Of a stretch of DNA of 23,422 nucleotides, positions 12,677-21,499 are shown piece after piece. The stretch comes from a virus: the IMG/VR virus record IMGVR_UViG_3300048759_000052, positions 1 to 23,422 of that record, one strand, 5' to 3'. The first letter of the stretch is position 1; each line of letters begins with the position of its first letter. A model generated the notes under the pieces. It was not told the DNA's origin, searched no databases, and saw nothing but the letters and a program-made list of their open reading frames with translations. The translations under genes and the position numbers were made by a program.

Positions 12677-13888
12677 CTATACCACATTCAAACTAACAAT
12701 TGCCAGACTGCATGTAGCCTGTTCGTAGAAATTGATAGCAACATCTGAAGCAGTCGGAATTGCGGGAGCACGAGACATCAATATAGATACCAGTTCAAAC
12801 GTATTCGGGTCTCTTGTTGTGTTCACTACCGCACTTGGCCCCACCAACTGCGCCGGAACACCCACTCTAGGCAGCAGCACACTCTGGCCACTTGGCAGCG
12901 CATTGATATAGTTCACCACCGATTGCATGATCTGTGCCCCGATTGCCGTACTGTATCCGGGCAAGTTGTGGATGTTGATCACGACTGAAATCGGGATCAT
13001 AACCGTGCTAAACCAATTCATTTGGTGTGGTACACCATAGCTATCATACACTATCGAGTTTGTAGTTCCGTATGTAATATCCCCAGGCCCCTTCAACAAG
13101 AATAAGGTGCTTGCAATCTGCGATATTACACCACCTGTGATAACTAACGACAAAGCAGAGGCCGGTATACCCAGCGAGTTAGTTGTCGATGTATCATTAT
13201 CGTAAGGCGTACATGCCACCACCTCAGGTAGACTTAATATAGCTCCAACAATCCCGTCTGTCAGGGTTTTACTAGATATCATAGTAGATTGGTATTGCCG
13301 AGCACGAAGCTGCGGATCAGTCTCTACCGGTAATCCAGGGACCGCTGCTGCAGGATTAGTTACTGATTGCCAACCTGCTGTTGGGGTTGCTATAATATCG
13401 ATCGCACCAGGAGCAGCGTTGATTGCCCCAATGGTCGTGCATGTTGCTGTCACCAGCAACTCGCCCGCGCTTGGGATTAAGGTACCATTCGGAATACTCC
13501 AGGTATAGATTCCATCACTTGCGGAGCAGTTATTAAGTGGCAGACCGACTTGCGCAACCACTAATAGCCCGACGGTACTGTAACTTGCCACATCACGAGT
13601 GATGCCGTTGGTCTTAACTACAGATGATAGCCCGACCCCCTGTGCCGTAGTAGGAGAATACGAGTTGTAAACAGCGATTACTCCAGATGCTTGATCAGAC
13701 AGCACAGTCGCGAACACATTTATCAGCTGTGCGTCCTGACTATCGTTCCCTAAGTAAATATCAGCGCCGTATATGATTTGCATGCAGCTTATCAAGTACG
13801 CCAAGTAATCAGTGAACATAGGCGCGTGTACACCAAAAGCATCGACGTACGGTGCTGGCGGCGTCGGTAAAGAAATCGACTGGCTCAT
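12677..13888 (-). CDS. Baseplate J-like wedge protein
   Basis: 403 residues. The order YGADIYLGNDSQDAQLINVFATVLSD near the start, a central barrel domain with IPNGTLIPSAGELLVTA and GWQSVTNPAAAVPGLPVETDPQLRARQ, and a C-terminal part with IMQSVVNYINALPSGQSVLLPRV is typical of baseplate J (P2 gpJ, Mu gp47, T4 gp6). These proteins form the wedge ring around the hub. GGAG 7-8 nt before the ATG. Followed after 12 nt by its usual partner, the DUF2612 protein. Confidence 0.9.
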   Translation of the reverse strand: MSQSISLPTPPAPYVDAFGVHAPMFTDYLAYLISCMQIIYGADIYLGNDSQDAQLINVFATVLSDQASGVIAVYNSYSPTTAQGVGLSSVVKTNGITRDVASYSTVGLLVVAQVGLPLNNCSASDGIYTWSIPNGTLIPSAGELLVTATCTTIGAINAAPGAIDIIATPTAGWQSVTNPAAAVPGLPVETDPQLRARQYQSTMISSKTLTDGIVGAILSLPEVVACTPYDNDTSTTNSLGIPASALSLVITGGVISQIASTLFLLKGPGDITYGTTNSIVYDSYGVPHQMNWFSTVMIPISVVINIHNLPGYSTAIGAQIMQSVVNYINALPSGQSVLLPRVGVPAQLVGPSAVVNTTRDPNTFELVSILMSRAPAIPTASDVAINFYEQATCSLAIVSLNVV

Positions 13889-13920
13889 ATCAGCTCCATT
13901 ATGTCTCGCGCCGTAATCAC

Positions 13921-14535
13921 TTAGCTAGTGTGATATACTGTAGCAGTGACAGGCCCTGTAACAACCAACCCTTCAGGGGAGTTTAGCACAACACCACCTG
14001 GTGCATTCAGTGTAATACTAATAGGTACTGTCAAAGTTATAGTACCGGCCCTCTGGTTAATGTCGATGATCACCGTACCATCGTTACTTCTCAGCTGCAC
14101 GCTGGTACTGCTGATATTACTTATCACATTTGGCTTTGACTTAGGACCAAAGTGAGCGGTCACATCACTAACGTCATGCATGCGCGCATGCGCAGGCATC
14201 CCAGTACCGCCAGACTCAAACCAGTTATCAAACGATCGCGAATGAGAGTGTAAATCGCACTCATCACCAACAGCGATCGGAAAGGTCAAAACGTACCCAC
14301 CTCCCGATGGGAACACGATAGGCACATCTGGAATAACCGGCATCAGCACGTGACTAAGAGTGCCGTCAGGCGCTACATGTTTACCCATTACAGCTGGTTG
14401 CACCTCAACTGTCATAGATGACATATTGACCTTAGTAACAATACCAATCATCCCAGTCCATATCTGCGCCTGTCTGCTATCCAATACGCACATATGAGCT
14501 GCTAAAAGATCATTAAAGCGTTCGCGATAGTCCAT
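13921..14535 (-). CDS. Membrane-puncturing spike, Gp138 N-terminal domain type
   Basis: 204 residues. The OB-fold-like N-terminal domain shows VEVQPAV, LMPVIPDVPIVFPSGGGYVLTFPIAVGDE and SFDNWFESGG, then HDVSDV, the sequence pattern of the Gp138 family (phi92 spike). A short beta-helix region follows (TITLTVPISITLNAPGGVVL, then VTGPVTATV). The metal-binding HxH tip found in some spikes is not obvious; the end is VYHTS. AGGAGG precedes the ATG. It should form the trimer at the tip of the tail tube below the hub. Confidence 0.85.
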   Translation of the reverse strand: MDYRERFNDLLAAHMCVLDSRQAQIWTGMIGIVTKVNMSSMTVEVQPAVMGKHVAPDGTLSHVLMPVIPDVPIVFPSGGGYVLTFPIAVGDECDLHSHSRSFDNWFESGGTGMPAHARMHDVSDVTAHFGPKSKPNVISNISSTSVQLRSNDGTVIIDINQRAGTITLTVPISITLNAPGGVVLNSPEGLVVTGPVTATVYHTS

Positions 14536-14542
14536 GACTGTA

Positions 14543-15562
14543 TCATCCTCCTGTAGATGTTATTGGAGGAACCGGCAGTGGTGGAGGTTGCGCACCGCTA
14601 GGATCATTCCACTCGGCCGGTAGATCGAGATCGACAACACCAAGCGGAAACTGACCTTTTAATGCAGCACACCACATATCAGTGTACCATGGGTTCCCTC
14701 TGGTGTCTCCTGTATGATCGACCGCCAACACACGGTAGTAGCCATCCGCTGCAATCGATGGCAGCTGCTGAAAGTTGGTGAAAGCGTCGGGCCCGACATT
14801 AGTGCCGATTATAGCTGTCTGCACACTTTTGTTATTGATATGCACCACTCGGTTATGCATAATACTAGGACGCAGCAGACACCGCACAGTAACTCCGTCC
14901 TGAGTTTGTTGAGGCATGCCTATCAACCCACTAAGACTATTCAACTCAACTGGAGTTGATGGCGCGTATCCAGTGTTCGATACTATCTCCAGCATACCTG
15001 TCGCCCCGTTGATATAAGCACTTAGTCCATAAGTCTTACAAAAATCATCGAGATGATCACGCGCCATCCCATAGAAACTGCGACCTCGTGATGATTCAGT
15101 ATCAGGTAGATTATTTACGACAGACCCTACCTTCAATCCTTGTGCCGCGAACGCATTAACAATCACTTTCTGTTCATCGGTCGGCTTATATCCAGCAGCT
15201 AAGGTCTGTCGCATAACAGCCCAGTTGCGCGGAATGTCACCAGCCGCAGCATACACATCTAAGTATATATCAGTCGGGTTCTCGCGTCCTATTCTCCATT
15301 GCACTACGCTGCCAGTGAAGATAGTCCCGAAAATTACCCCTGTTGAGTTTTCGTACCCCGCCATTAGAGTCACATTAGTAAACTCGTCCTGAATTGTCTT
15401 AGCCGTCTTATCCGACAAGTTGTATATGCGAGCCTCAAGCGTGGACGCTGTACTGGTAGTCCGATGCCGAACAGTAAACTTAACATGAAGTTGGTGCAAC
15501 TCTATCGCATTAGACGAGTCGCTGACTACCAAGCTAAGTTTGCGCATATACTGTGCAGTCAT
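14543..15562 (-). CDS. Baseplate hub protein (gp27 / Pam3 gp19-like)
   Basis: 339 residues. RKLSLVVSDSSNAIELHQLHVKFTVRH and EARIYNLSDKTA at the start, the central TGSVVQWRIGRENPTDIYLDVYAAAGD, and the later YGLSAYINGATGMLEIV are characteristic of phage hub proteins that form the trimer between tail tube and spike. The C-terminus is Pro-rich. It sits between plug and spike genes, as in other phages with this type of baseplate. A second in-frame ATG (residue 6) is also possible; AGGGGA lies upstream of the first. Confidence 0.85.
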   Translation of the reverse strand: MTAQYMRKLSLVVSDSSNAIELHQLHVKFTVRHRTTSTASTLEARIYNLSDKTAKTIQDEFTNVTLMAGYENSTGVIFGTIFTGSVVQWRIGRENPTDIYLDVYAAAGDIPRNWAVMRQTLAAGYKPTDEQKVIVNAFAAQGLKVGSVVNNLPDTESSRGRSFYGMARDHLDDFCKTYGLSAYINGATGMLEIVSNTGYAPSTPVELNSLSGLIGMPQQTQDGVTVRCLLRPSIMHNRVVHINNKSVQTAIIGTNVGPDAFTNFQQLPSIAADGYYRVLAVDHTGDTRGNPWYTDMWCAALKGQFPLGVVDLDLPAEWNDPSGAQPPPLPVPPITSTGG

Positions 15563-15570
15563 GGTATCCC

Positions 15571-15912
15571 CTAAGGTTGAGTGACAAAATATAAAGACGC
15601 AGTATCGCCTAACTCATAGTACAGTGGCATATCAGCGTCGTTATACCCACCAACAGATAACACTACTAATGCACCGCCGAAATTCAGATAGCTGTACTGT
15701 AATAGCAAGTTGGTACTTACCACCAGTGGAACCCCACAAAGAATAGGGTTATTGTTCACATCAGCAATGTCCAGGAACCAACCACCTTGGTTTGTATCAC
15801 GGTACACCAATGTAAAGTTGTAAGAGACTCCAGCTAAGGACAAACTAAATATCTGTGGTATAGCGCTAGTCGGGACTAGTGATACTGTGATTGATGACGT
15901 TGTGCTACTCAT
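15571..15912 (-). CDS. Baseplate plug protein (Pam3 gp18-like)
   Basis: 113 residues. FSLSLAGVSYNFTLVYRDTNQGGWFLDIADVNNNPILCGVPLV, LLLQYSYLNFGGALVV and YYELGDTASLYFV correspond to the small baseplate plug family (cyanophage Pam3 gp18), which closes the end of the tail tube before infection. The start overlaps the stop of the preceding Dit-like gene (ATGA), consistent with coupled expression. Confidence 0.8.
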   Translation of the reverse strand: MSSTTSSITVSLVPTSAIPQIFSLSLAGVSYNFTLVYRDTNQGGWFLDIADVNNNPILCGVPLVVSTNLLLQYSYLNFGGALVVLSVGGYNDADMPLYYELGDTASLYFVTQP

Positions 15913-16577
15913 TCTTGAAAATTCCCCTCATTGATCACAGTGTATTGTGGTGGTAAGCCTGATACACCATCATAATTAGTTTGCTCAGAGAACTGTGGAG
16001 GTGGAGTAGCCACAGGCGATGCCTGTTTTTGACCCTGTTTTTGTACTGGTGCTGTTTTCTGCGGAGCAGCTTGGTTGTCTGGACTTGATGATGGAGCGGG
16101 TGCATCCTCGGTCTGTACAATGATAATTTGCCTAATCACCATTGTAGTTGTTAAATTATATTCGCTGCTAGTATCTGTCGTAACAGTCAGCTCAGCAATC
16201 AGCATGTCATTATACACCCGCTTACCAGTCATTACTGTGAATGGCTCGCACGATGATTGTAAAGCCAACAGCTGATAGTACATGTCCTGATCATAAGTCT
16301 CAGAAAAACCATCATTGCCTGGACTACTATTCGACCAGCTGTAATTCACAGTGATCTCAGCCGGCCGCTTATAAGCATGATCGGTTATAGCAGCTCCTTG
16401 CTCAACCGGATGCTCAGTAATAACTAGTGTATCCCGGTGAGTCTCCTGGATCGCGCAATCAGGCATGATAATGTCGTTGATTAGCCGTATCCGACGAATT
16501 AGCACTGGTGATACATAAGCACCATCAATAGATATATCAACACCATCAGTAGATATATCAACAGAGAAACCGCTCAT
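15909..16577 (-). CDS. Baseplate protein with Dit-like N-terminal domain
   Basis: 222 residues. Residues about 30-150 (ITEHPVEQGAAITDHAYKRPAEITVNYSW ... YYQLLALQSSCEPFTVMTGKRVYNDMLI, then TTMVIRQIIIV) match the Dit-like N-terminal domain of phage baseplate proteins, with the conserved HPVE-x-GxxITDH block. A Pro/Gln/Lys-rich low-complexity linker (APAPSSSPDNQAAPQKTAPV onwards) leads to a short C-terminal tail. It is placed between the tape measure and plug, where such a protein links tube end and hub. Confidence 0.8.
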   Translation of the reverse strand: MSGFSVDISTDGVDISIDGAYVSPVLIRRIRLINDIIMPDCAIQETHRDTLVITEHPVEQGAAITDHAYKRPAEITVNYSWSNSSPGNDGFSETYDQDMYYQLLALQSSCEPFTVMTGKRVYNDMLIAELTVTTDTSSEYNLTTTMVIRQIIIVQTEDAPAPSSSPDNQAAPQKTAPVQKQGQKQASPVATPPPQFSEQTNYDGVSGLPPQYTVINEGNFQE

Positions 16578-16590
16578 GATCCGGGCACTT

Positions 16591-18678
16591 TCACACTAAT
16601 GCAGATCGAGTCTGGCGGACTAAGTCCGCATTCGCTCTACTACTCGTACGATCTAATGCTGCTTCAGCCCCAGACACATCATTGGTATGAATAGTATTAT
16701 TGATAGTCTGGTTATTAGTAATGTTCGGTGCAGCAGTTGCCGCAGCGCCAACTCCAGAATTTCCACTAATTTGTGACGTTACAGGAGGAGGAGGTGTTGC
16801 GTTATACTGATTTAGTGCATCCATTGTTAAGCCTCTACGTTTAGCCGCCTCATCAGGATGATTACCGTATATTTCAACCTCACTTCCGAATACATCAGAT
16901 GCAGCCGCAGGACCAAAGCTTTTAGCCGCTTCAGTCATATGCTTCCCAGCTTGCGCATGTGTAGTAGCTAGCTCATGCAAAATGAACTCGGCTTGTTCCT
17001 GCATCAACTGCTGACGAGGTACGCGAGGATCGTTAACAGCATGCTCGTATATCGCCTCAAAGCTAGCTCGTCTGGTTGTATCCCACTGCCCGAGCCCAGC
17101 ATGCCCGCTCTTATTGGTCGCGTACGGATCAAGGCTGCTTTCGCCCGTAAAGTTGCCAACAATTGCTGCCGCCTCTTCACGTGACTTGCCGTGATCGATA
17201 AAGTACTGCATCAACCAGTTGGAGGTGCTTTGCTGTTCGTCTGTACTAGCGTGCCCATGCCCACTTGATGCAATCCTACCACGGCCGCCAGCACTAGGAT
17301 GTATACCGGGTCTAACTTCACCAGCATGACCACCAGTCACAATATTAGGTACAACATAAGCAAGAGCGCCTATGGCAGCCACACCAGCACCAATCCCTAA
17401 AGCAGTTCCTCCGCTAATACCAATTGCACCAAGAATAGCTGAAGTCACTCCTGAAGCCACTCCACTGCCAGGAATCAAACTAAGCGCTTCAAGCACTTTA
17501 CCAATAGGAAGTATCATTCCTAGCAGCCATTTACCCCCCATAAATATAGCCAAGCCTTCTAGCACGCCCTGCCATTTGACTGTGCCATTAACTAAGGTAT
17601 CAAGCCAGGTAGCAAAGTGATCAAATTCATCCAGCACATGTTTAATCTCAGGTGCCCACACATCCCAGTTGATGAAGTGATCAGCCCCCTTCTTCCAATT
17701 CTCGAAGTCTTCAATAAGTGCGACGATGCCGCCGATAATCAACATAAATGGATTGCGGTTTAGTAGTATAAGCACCGCACTAATTCCTATAATCCACTTA
17801 GTCAATCGACGTGATGGCTCGTCCAGCTCACCAAACCACCTAATAAAATCCCGCGCAAATTCGGTAACATCTTCAGCAGCGGTGATTATCTGCTCACCTA
17901 TCCATAAAATACCATGCACCACCTGCTCAACTACCTGCTGAATAGCACCACTGTTATCCAGTAATAATTCTCTGAGCTTATCCATATCTATAGTCAGACC
18001 CGGCATCAAAGATGTAGCTATATTCTCGATCAAGGGCTCAAGCCCAGCTGACCATACTCCACGCAGGGCGTCCATGAATTTTAGAGAAGTTTTAGCCCCA
18101 GCATCAGCGTCATATCCTATTCTCTTATAAGCGTCATGTACTAAATCCTCGTAGCGCTGTGCCTCGTCTCCTTCATTACGAAGTTGCGTAACCATACGCT
18201 CGCTTAAACCTAATCGAGTGCCGTAAGCAATCGCCAGCTGCGGCGTCATAGTAGCAAATGCTTTACCTAGGTCAAGCAGAGTTTGTGCTGTATCCTTGAA
18301 CTCATAACCGGACCCTAAGATAGAGCGCAGAAACCCCTCTGATCCTAAGTGAGTACGCTGAAAGCTAGCAAGCGCCTCAAGCGCGCCATGCGCCTCACCC
18401 GCCGTCACTCCTAAGTTAGACATTGCGAATGTGAACGCGCGGATATTCTCGACACTAGTATGAGTCCGCTGCGATTCCCAATAAAGATTCTCCAGCCCTT
18501 TAGCAATCTCAGTAGTGAAACCAAGGATCAATAAAACGGCCGCCTCTACGGCAAGTCCAAGCTTATTGACTTCTGCAGTAGCTGCACCAATAGTCCCGAT
18601 GAACTTATGATGGCTCTGCTGATCAACATCAAAACCTAAGCTAACTAGGAACTCCCGAATGGTGTTTTCATTAGCCAT
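16591..18678 (-). CDS. Tape measure protein with C-terminal lysozyme-like domain
   Basis: 695 residues. The N-terminal half is helical (about 1-290), followed by hydrophobic segments at about 296-323 and 376-445 that may help form the DNA channel through the inner membrane. Residues about 484-625 resemble the phage tail lysozyme domain: WLMQYFIDHGKSREEAAAIVGNFTGESSLDP, then GLGQWD; Glu513 in GNFTGES is the candidate catalytic acid. A Gly/Ser/His-rich linker (about 447-480) precedes it. Length of a tape measure sets tail length. The ATG directly follows the stop of the frameshifted chaperone. Confidence 0.9.
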   Translation of the reverse strand: MANENTIREFLVSLGFDVDQQSHHKFIGTIGAATAEVNKLGLAVEAAVLLILGFTTEIAKGLENLYWESQRTHTSVENIRAFTFAMSNLGVTAGEAHGALEALASFQRTHLGSEGFLRSILGSGYEFKDTAQTLLDLGKAFATMTPQLAIAYGTRLGLSERMVTQLRNEGDEAQRYEDLVHDAYKRIGYDADAGAKTSLKFMDALRGVWSAGLEPLIENIATSLMPGLTIDMDKLRELLLDNSGAIQQVVEQVVHGILWIGEQIITAAEDVTEFARDFIRWFGELDEPSRRLTKWIIGISAVLILLNRNPFMLIIGGIVALIEDFENWKKGADHFINWDVWAPEIKHVLDEFDHFATWLDTLVNGTVKWQGVLEGLAIFMGGKWLLGMILPIGKVLEALSLIPGSGVASGVTSAILGAIGISGGTALGIGAGVAAIGALAYVVPNIVTGGHAGEVRPGIHPSAGGRGRIASSGHGHASTDEQQSTSNWLMQYFIDHGKSREEAAAIVGNFTGESSLDPYATNKSGHAGLGQWDTTRRASFEAIYEHAVNDPRVPRQQLMQEQAEFILHELATTHAQAGKHMTEAAKSFGPAAASDVFGSEVEIYGNHPDEAAKRRGLTMDALNQYNATPPPPVTSQISGNSGVGAAATAAPNITNNQTINNTIHTNDVSGAEAALDRTSSRANADLVRQTRSALV

Positions 18679-19352
18679 TTAATGCGCCCTTGTCCTAGCG
18701 GCATTGATCCGACGCTGGTTTTCATCTTGCACATCGATTGCATCATTAAGATCAGCAACGTACGCTAGATCGACAGAACCATCGATCAAACTCTCAGCTC
18801 TTAACAACCCACGAAGCACAGGACGCATGATGAATCCTTCATCTTTTGGTATTGGTACCCAGTCAACAGAAGGCTCATCATCTAGGGTGCTGACAAACCC
18901 GTCGGCTGGTTCCCGCCGAAAAAACTTCCTAGGTTCTCCTGTAGTACACGGACAGTCAACTCAAGCATCACCTCCAGATCGATATCTTGATACATCAGTT
19001 GACCGATTGATGCATTAAATATCGGCGCCCATGGTGCGTTATCAGATATCTTACGATGACAAAGCACCAGACAGCTATCAACCACAAAGTTGCAGTCCGT
19101 ATCACTCAACATCCCTAGCGACTTCAAGCTAAGAGCTGGAAGTAGTTTAGGTAATGTGAGCTTGATATCATCAGCATCGAACCCTGAATCTCTCGCCTTT
19201 GCTATAACTGCATCGGACATCGCACCATCTGTTGATGCCCCAATGATAAGGCTAATCGGCAGCGATGATAAGCGACGTGCGACATGCAACTGCGTCCGCG
19301 CACTCATGACACCAATACGATACGTATGGCCTCTGATCTCAATATCAGACAT
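18679..19352 (-). CDS. Frameshifted long tail assembly chaperone (-1 fusion)
   Basis: Predicted 224-residue product made by -1 slippage at 18918-18924: 145 residues from the zero frame, then 79 from the -1 frame (RREPADGFVSTLDDEPSVDW ... NAARTRAH). The -1 frame stays open from the slip site to a TAA (18679-18681) that directly abuts the tape-measure ATG, with no other start needed. This is the arrangement of the lambda gpG/gpGT chaperones, which bind the tape measure during assembly. As an alternative, an ATG inside the -1 frame preceded by AAGGA could give a separate C-terminal protein of 47 residues. Confidence 0.75.
18882..19352 (-). CDS. Tail assembly chaperone, short form
   Basis: 156 residues. 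MSDIEIRGHTYRIGVMSARTQLHVARRLSSL at the start and the helical remainder match tail assembly chaperones located between tube and tape-measure genes in DUF3383-type phages. The zero-frame ending (GGNQPTGLSAP) is only 11 residues past the slip site. AGGAAA lies about 7 nt before the ATG. Expected to act in the cytoplasm during tail assembly and not to remain in the virion. Confidence 0.8.
   Translation of the reverse strand: MSDIEIRGHTYRIGVMSARTQLHVARRLSSLPISLIIGASTDGAMSDAVIAKARDSGFDADDIKLTLPKLLPALSLKSLGMLSDTDCNFVVDSCLVLCHRKISDNAPWAPIFNASIGQLMYQDIDLEVMLELTVRVLQENLGSFFGGNQPTGLSAP
18918..18924 (-). promoter_or_regulatory. Ribosomal -1 slippery heptamer T TTT TTC
   Basis: The minus strand reads AGT TTT TTC GGC in the chaperone frame, a canonical X-XXY-YYZ slip site at codons 144-145. 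A short inverted repeat (TCGGC ... GCCGA) overlaps and follows it; it starts too close to the site to be a typical stimulator. Confidence 0.75.
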
Positions 19353-19400
19353 GTTGTTTCCTACTCATGTTTTGTTTACTTAGTTAACAAAGCTGATATA

Positions 19401-19862
19401 TCACCCCAACTGAGGGACGCCAGCTCCAAGCAACGGCACCAAAATACCAGACGGGAATCGCCACTCCATGACGTTGCCCGCTTTAGCGAAGGTGTTATTC
19501 GGCTGGCGCGCAAAGGCAACAAAGGTACCTGTGATCATATCACCGCGAGTCGGATCACGAATCACCACCACGTTCTGTCCCCAAAACGCACTACTGCTGC
19601 GCTGGAAATCATACATAGCACTCAGCAGCCCATTAGTTGGTGATGTTTTCAACAGCCGAATCGTGAAGACTCCACCTTGTGCGGCATTAAGTGACATCAT
19701 AGGAGTACCATCAGCGCCGATTACCATAGTACCTTTGTCCTCCGACATCTCATACGAGATGCCCTCCTCAGCCACTGCAGCACCATTAGCAAGGTTGATA
19801 TTGCCACCAGGCCCTGATATCGCAGCCTGAATGTCAAGGAATGAGTATGCGTTTCCGGCCAT
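19401..19862 (-). CDS. Tail tube protein (DUF3277)
   Basis: 153 residues. MAGNAYSFLDIQAAISGPGG, then SEDKGTMVIGADG, LLKTSPTNGLLSAMYDFQ, VVVIRDPTRGD and NVMEWRFPSGIL fit the DUF3277 family of structural proteins next to DUF3383 sheaths, generally taken as the inner tube. AGGAGG (within CTTAGGAGG) lies about 10 nt before the ATG. It should polymerise into the tube around the tape measure. Confidence 0.85.
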   Translation of the reverse strand: MAGNAYSFLDIQAAISGPGGNINLANGAAVAEEGISYEMSEDKGTMVIGADGTPMMSLNAAQGGVFTIRLLKTSPTNGLLSAMYDFQRSSSAFWGQNVVVIRDPTRGDMITGTFVAFARQPNNTFAKAGNVMEWRFPSGILVPLLGAGVPQLG

Positions 19863-19922
19863 GTCGAAATAACCTCCTAAGTAGTAAGTAACTGATGCAT
19901 TAACTCATGCAAGTAGCATAAG

Positions 19923-21464
19923 TTACGGGTTCACGTTTATGATCACGTTCGCGCTATGCATAGCACCTGCGAGTTTCACTGCACATTGCATAACAGGCGC
20001 CTGCCGTGCAGCACGATTGGCTTGAGGCTGTGATGCTAAAGGCGGCGTGTAGATATAATACCCCAGCGGCAGGTTCTGGCCAGTCAGCAGTTGCCCGAAC
20101 GAAGGACCATTCCAAATACCAGGCGCGCACCATCCGTTATTCACAGCAGCAGCAAGCGATGATGTGACAGTCGCATGGTATTGATTAACACCTGACTCAG
20201 TCTGCGGAATCTTGGTCGGGGTCTGGTAGAACAGATTGAATATGTTGTACTGGACATTGTTCTGTAGCCAGTCCGCTCCCCATACTGTATCAGCAAACTG
20301 ACCAGACACCATTACACCTTGCTGCAGGATCGCAGTCACAGAGTTAATGTTGCTTTGTGGTGTTGCATAGTTAACAAATACATTGCAGTTCTTCGCTGTC
20401 AATGCTGCCGCCTGCGACTCAGTCAAAGTCTCAGCAATGATCCCTGTTTCAGTCTTAAACTTCAAGGTGATCATGCTGTTACTCGCGGTCGGATCGATAA
20501 CCGAGAACTTAGCAAATGCCGCAATAGCAGCATAAGGACTGCTGGACGAGTACTGTAGGTATGTGTGATTATACCCCAAGCTCTGCAGCACGGACGCCAG
20601 ATCAGTTGTCGATGTTGAACTGATAATACCAGCCTCATTGCTGGTAGCCCAGTACGAATGACTTGGACTAAGCGCCTCTATGTACCCAGCAACTGCTTCA
20701 TGATCCGAATCAGCCAACTGAGAAAAGCTAATCGGCGCGAAAGCGAAAGCATACGACCCGAACAACTGCGTAGGCCCAGTCAAAACAGTTGCGCAGGTTA
20801 AAGCCGACTCAGCAGCAATTCCGTTGACAGGTGTTGATGCTCCAGTTACTGCTGTTGTTTGCAGCAAAGCAGATACATCCACACCAGTCCCTTGAGTAGT
20901 GCCGTAAGTAATAGTCGACCCGGTCCCGGTAGTACCAGAATAGAAATTAAAGCAAGAGATGCTGTCCGGCATAAAGTTAACTTTAGCACCTGCTTTGATT
21001 CCAGACAACGCTGTCTGGAGGATCGCTGCAGCACCGTTCAGCGTTGTGATGCTGGAAAAGTTTAGTGCAGTCAAAGCACATACCGTGCCATCAACTGTAA
21101 TACTCATAGTACCAGTACTGATCGCCTGCAACGCAGTGAGCAAAGTTGCCTGCGCTGCGATACTGAATTGCCCGGTATGCAGTACAGCACTTGTTGCTGC
21201 TTGTGCCCACCGCCCAATTTCAACCTGAGTAGGTTGCGGGGTTTGGCTAAATAGAACAGCAGATGCCAAATATTCAGGTGATGTATTACTGAAGTCGGCG
21301 AGTACCCCTGATATGTTAGTATACACCCTGATCCGCTGAGATACATCGATGACGTTAGATGGTCCAGCGATACAGATCACACCAAAGTTGCGGAACTGAA
21401 GCCCAATCGGCGTCAACATCACCGAAACGGTGATATTGTCACTCATTGATAAACCTGCCGGCAT
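19923..21464 (-). CDS. Contractile tail sheath protein (DUF3383)
   Basis: 513 residues. The start (ITVSVMLTPIGLQFRNFGVICIAGPSNVID), VYTNISGVLADFSNTSPEYLASAVLFSQTPQPTQVEIGRW and ITVDGTVCALTALNFSSITTLNG correspond to DUF3383, the sheath family of several Burkholderia, Acinetobacter and Pseudomonas phages. Its length is typical. Together with the tube gene downstream it shows a contractile tail. AGAGGAG lies 11 nt before the ATG. Confidence 0.9.
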   Translation of the reverse strand: MPAGLSMSDNITVSVMLTPIGLQFRNFGVICIAGPSNVIDVSQRIRVYTNISGVLADFSNTSPEYLASAVLFSQTPQPTQVEIGRWAQAATSAVLHTGQFSIAAQATLLTALQAISTGTMSITVDGTVCALTALNFSSITTLNGAAAILQTALSGIKAGAKVNFMPDSISCFNFYSGTTGTGSTITYGTTQGTGVDVSALLQTTAVTGASTPVNGIAAESALTCATVLTGPTQLFGSYAFAFAPISFSQLADSDHEAVAGYIEALSPSHSYWATSNEAGIISSTSTTDLASVLQSLGYNHTYLQYSSSSPYAAIAAFAKFSVIDPTASNSMITLKFKTETGIIAETLTESQAAALTAKNCNVFVNYATPQSNINSVTAILQQGVMVSGQFADTVWGADWLQNNVQYNIFNLFYQTPTKIPQTESGVNQYHATVTSSLAAAVNNGWCAPGIWNGPSFGQLLTGQNLPLGYYIYTPPLASQPQANRAARQAPVMQCAVKLAGAMHSANVIINVNP

Positions 21465-21499
21465 AGTAACACGTACTCCTCTAAACTAGGGTTCAGCTT

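Noticed and set aside
18704-19018. Plus-strand frame opposite the chaperone C-terminal frame
   Set aside because: The minus strand is explained by the -1 frameshift extension that ends exactly at the tape-measure start.
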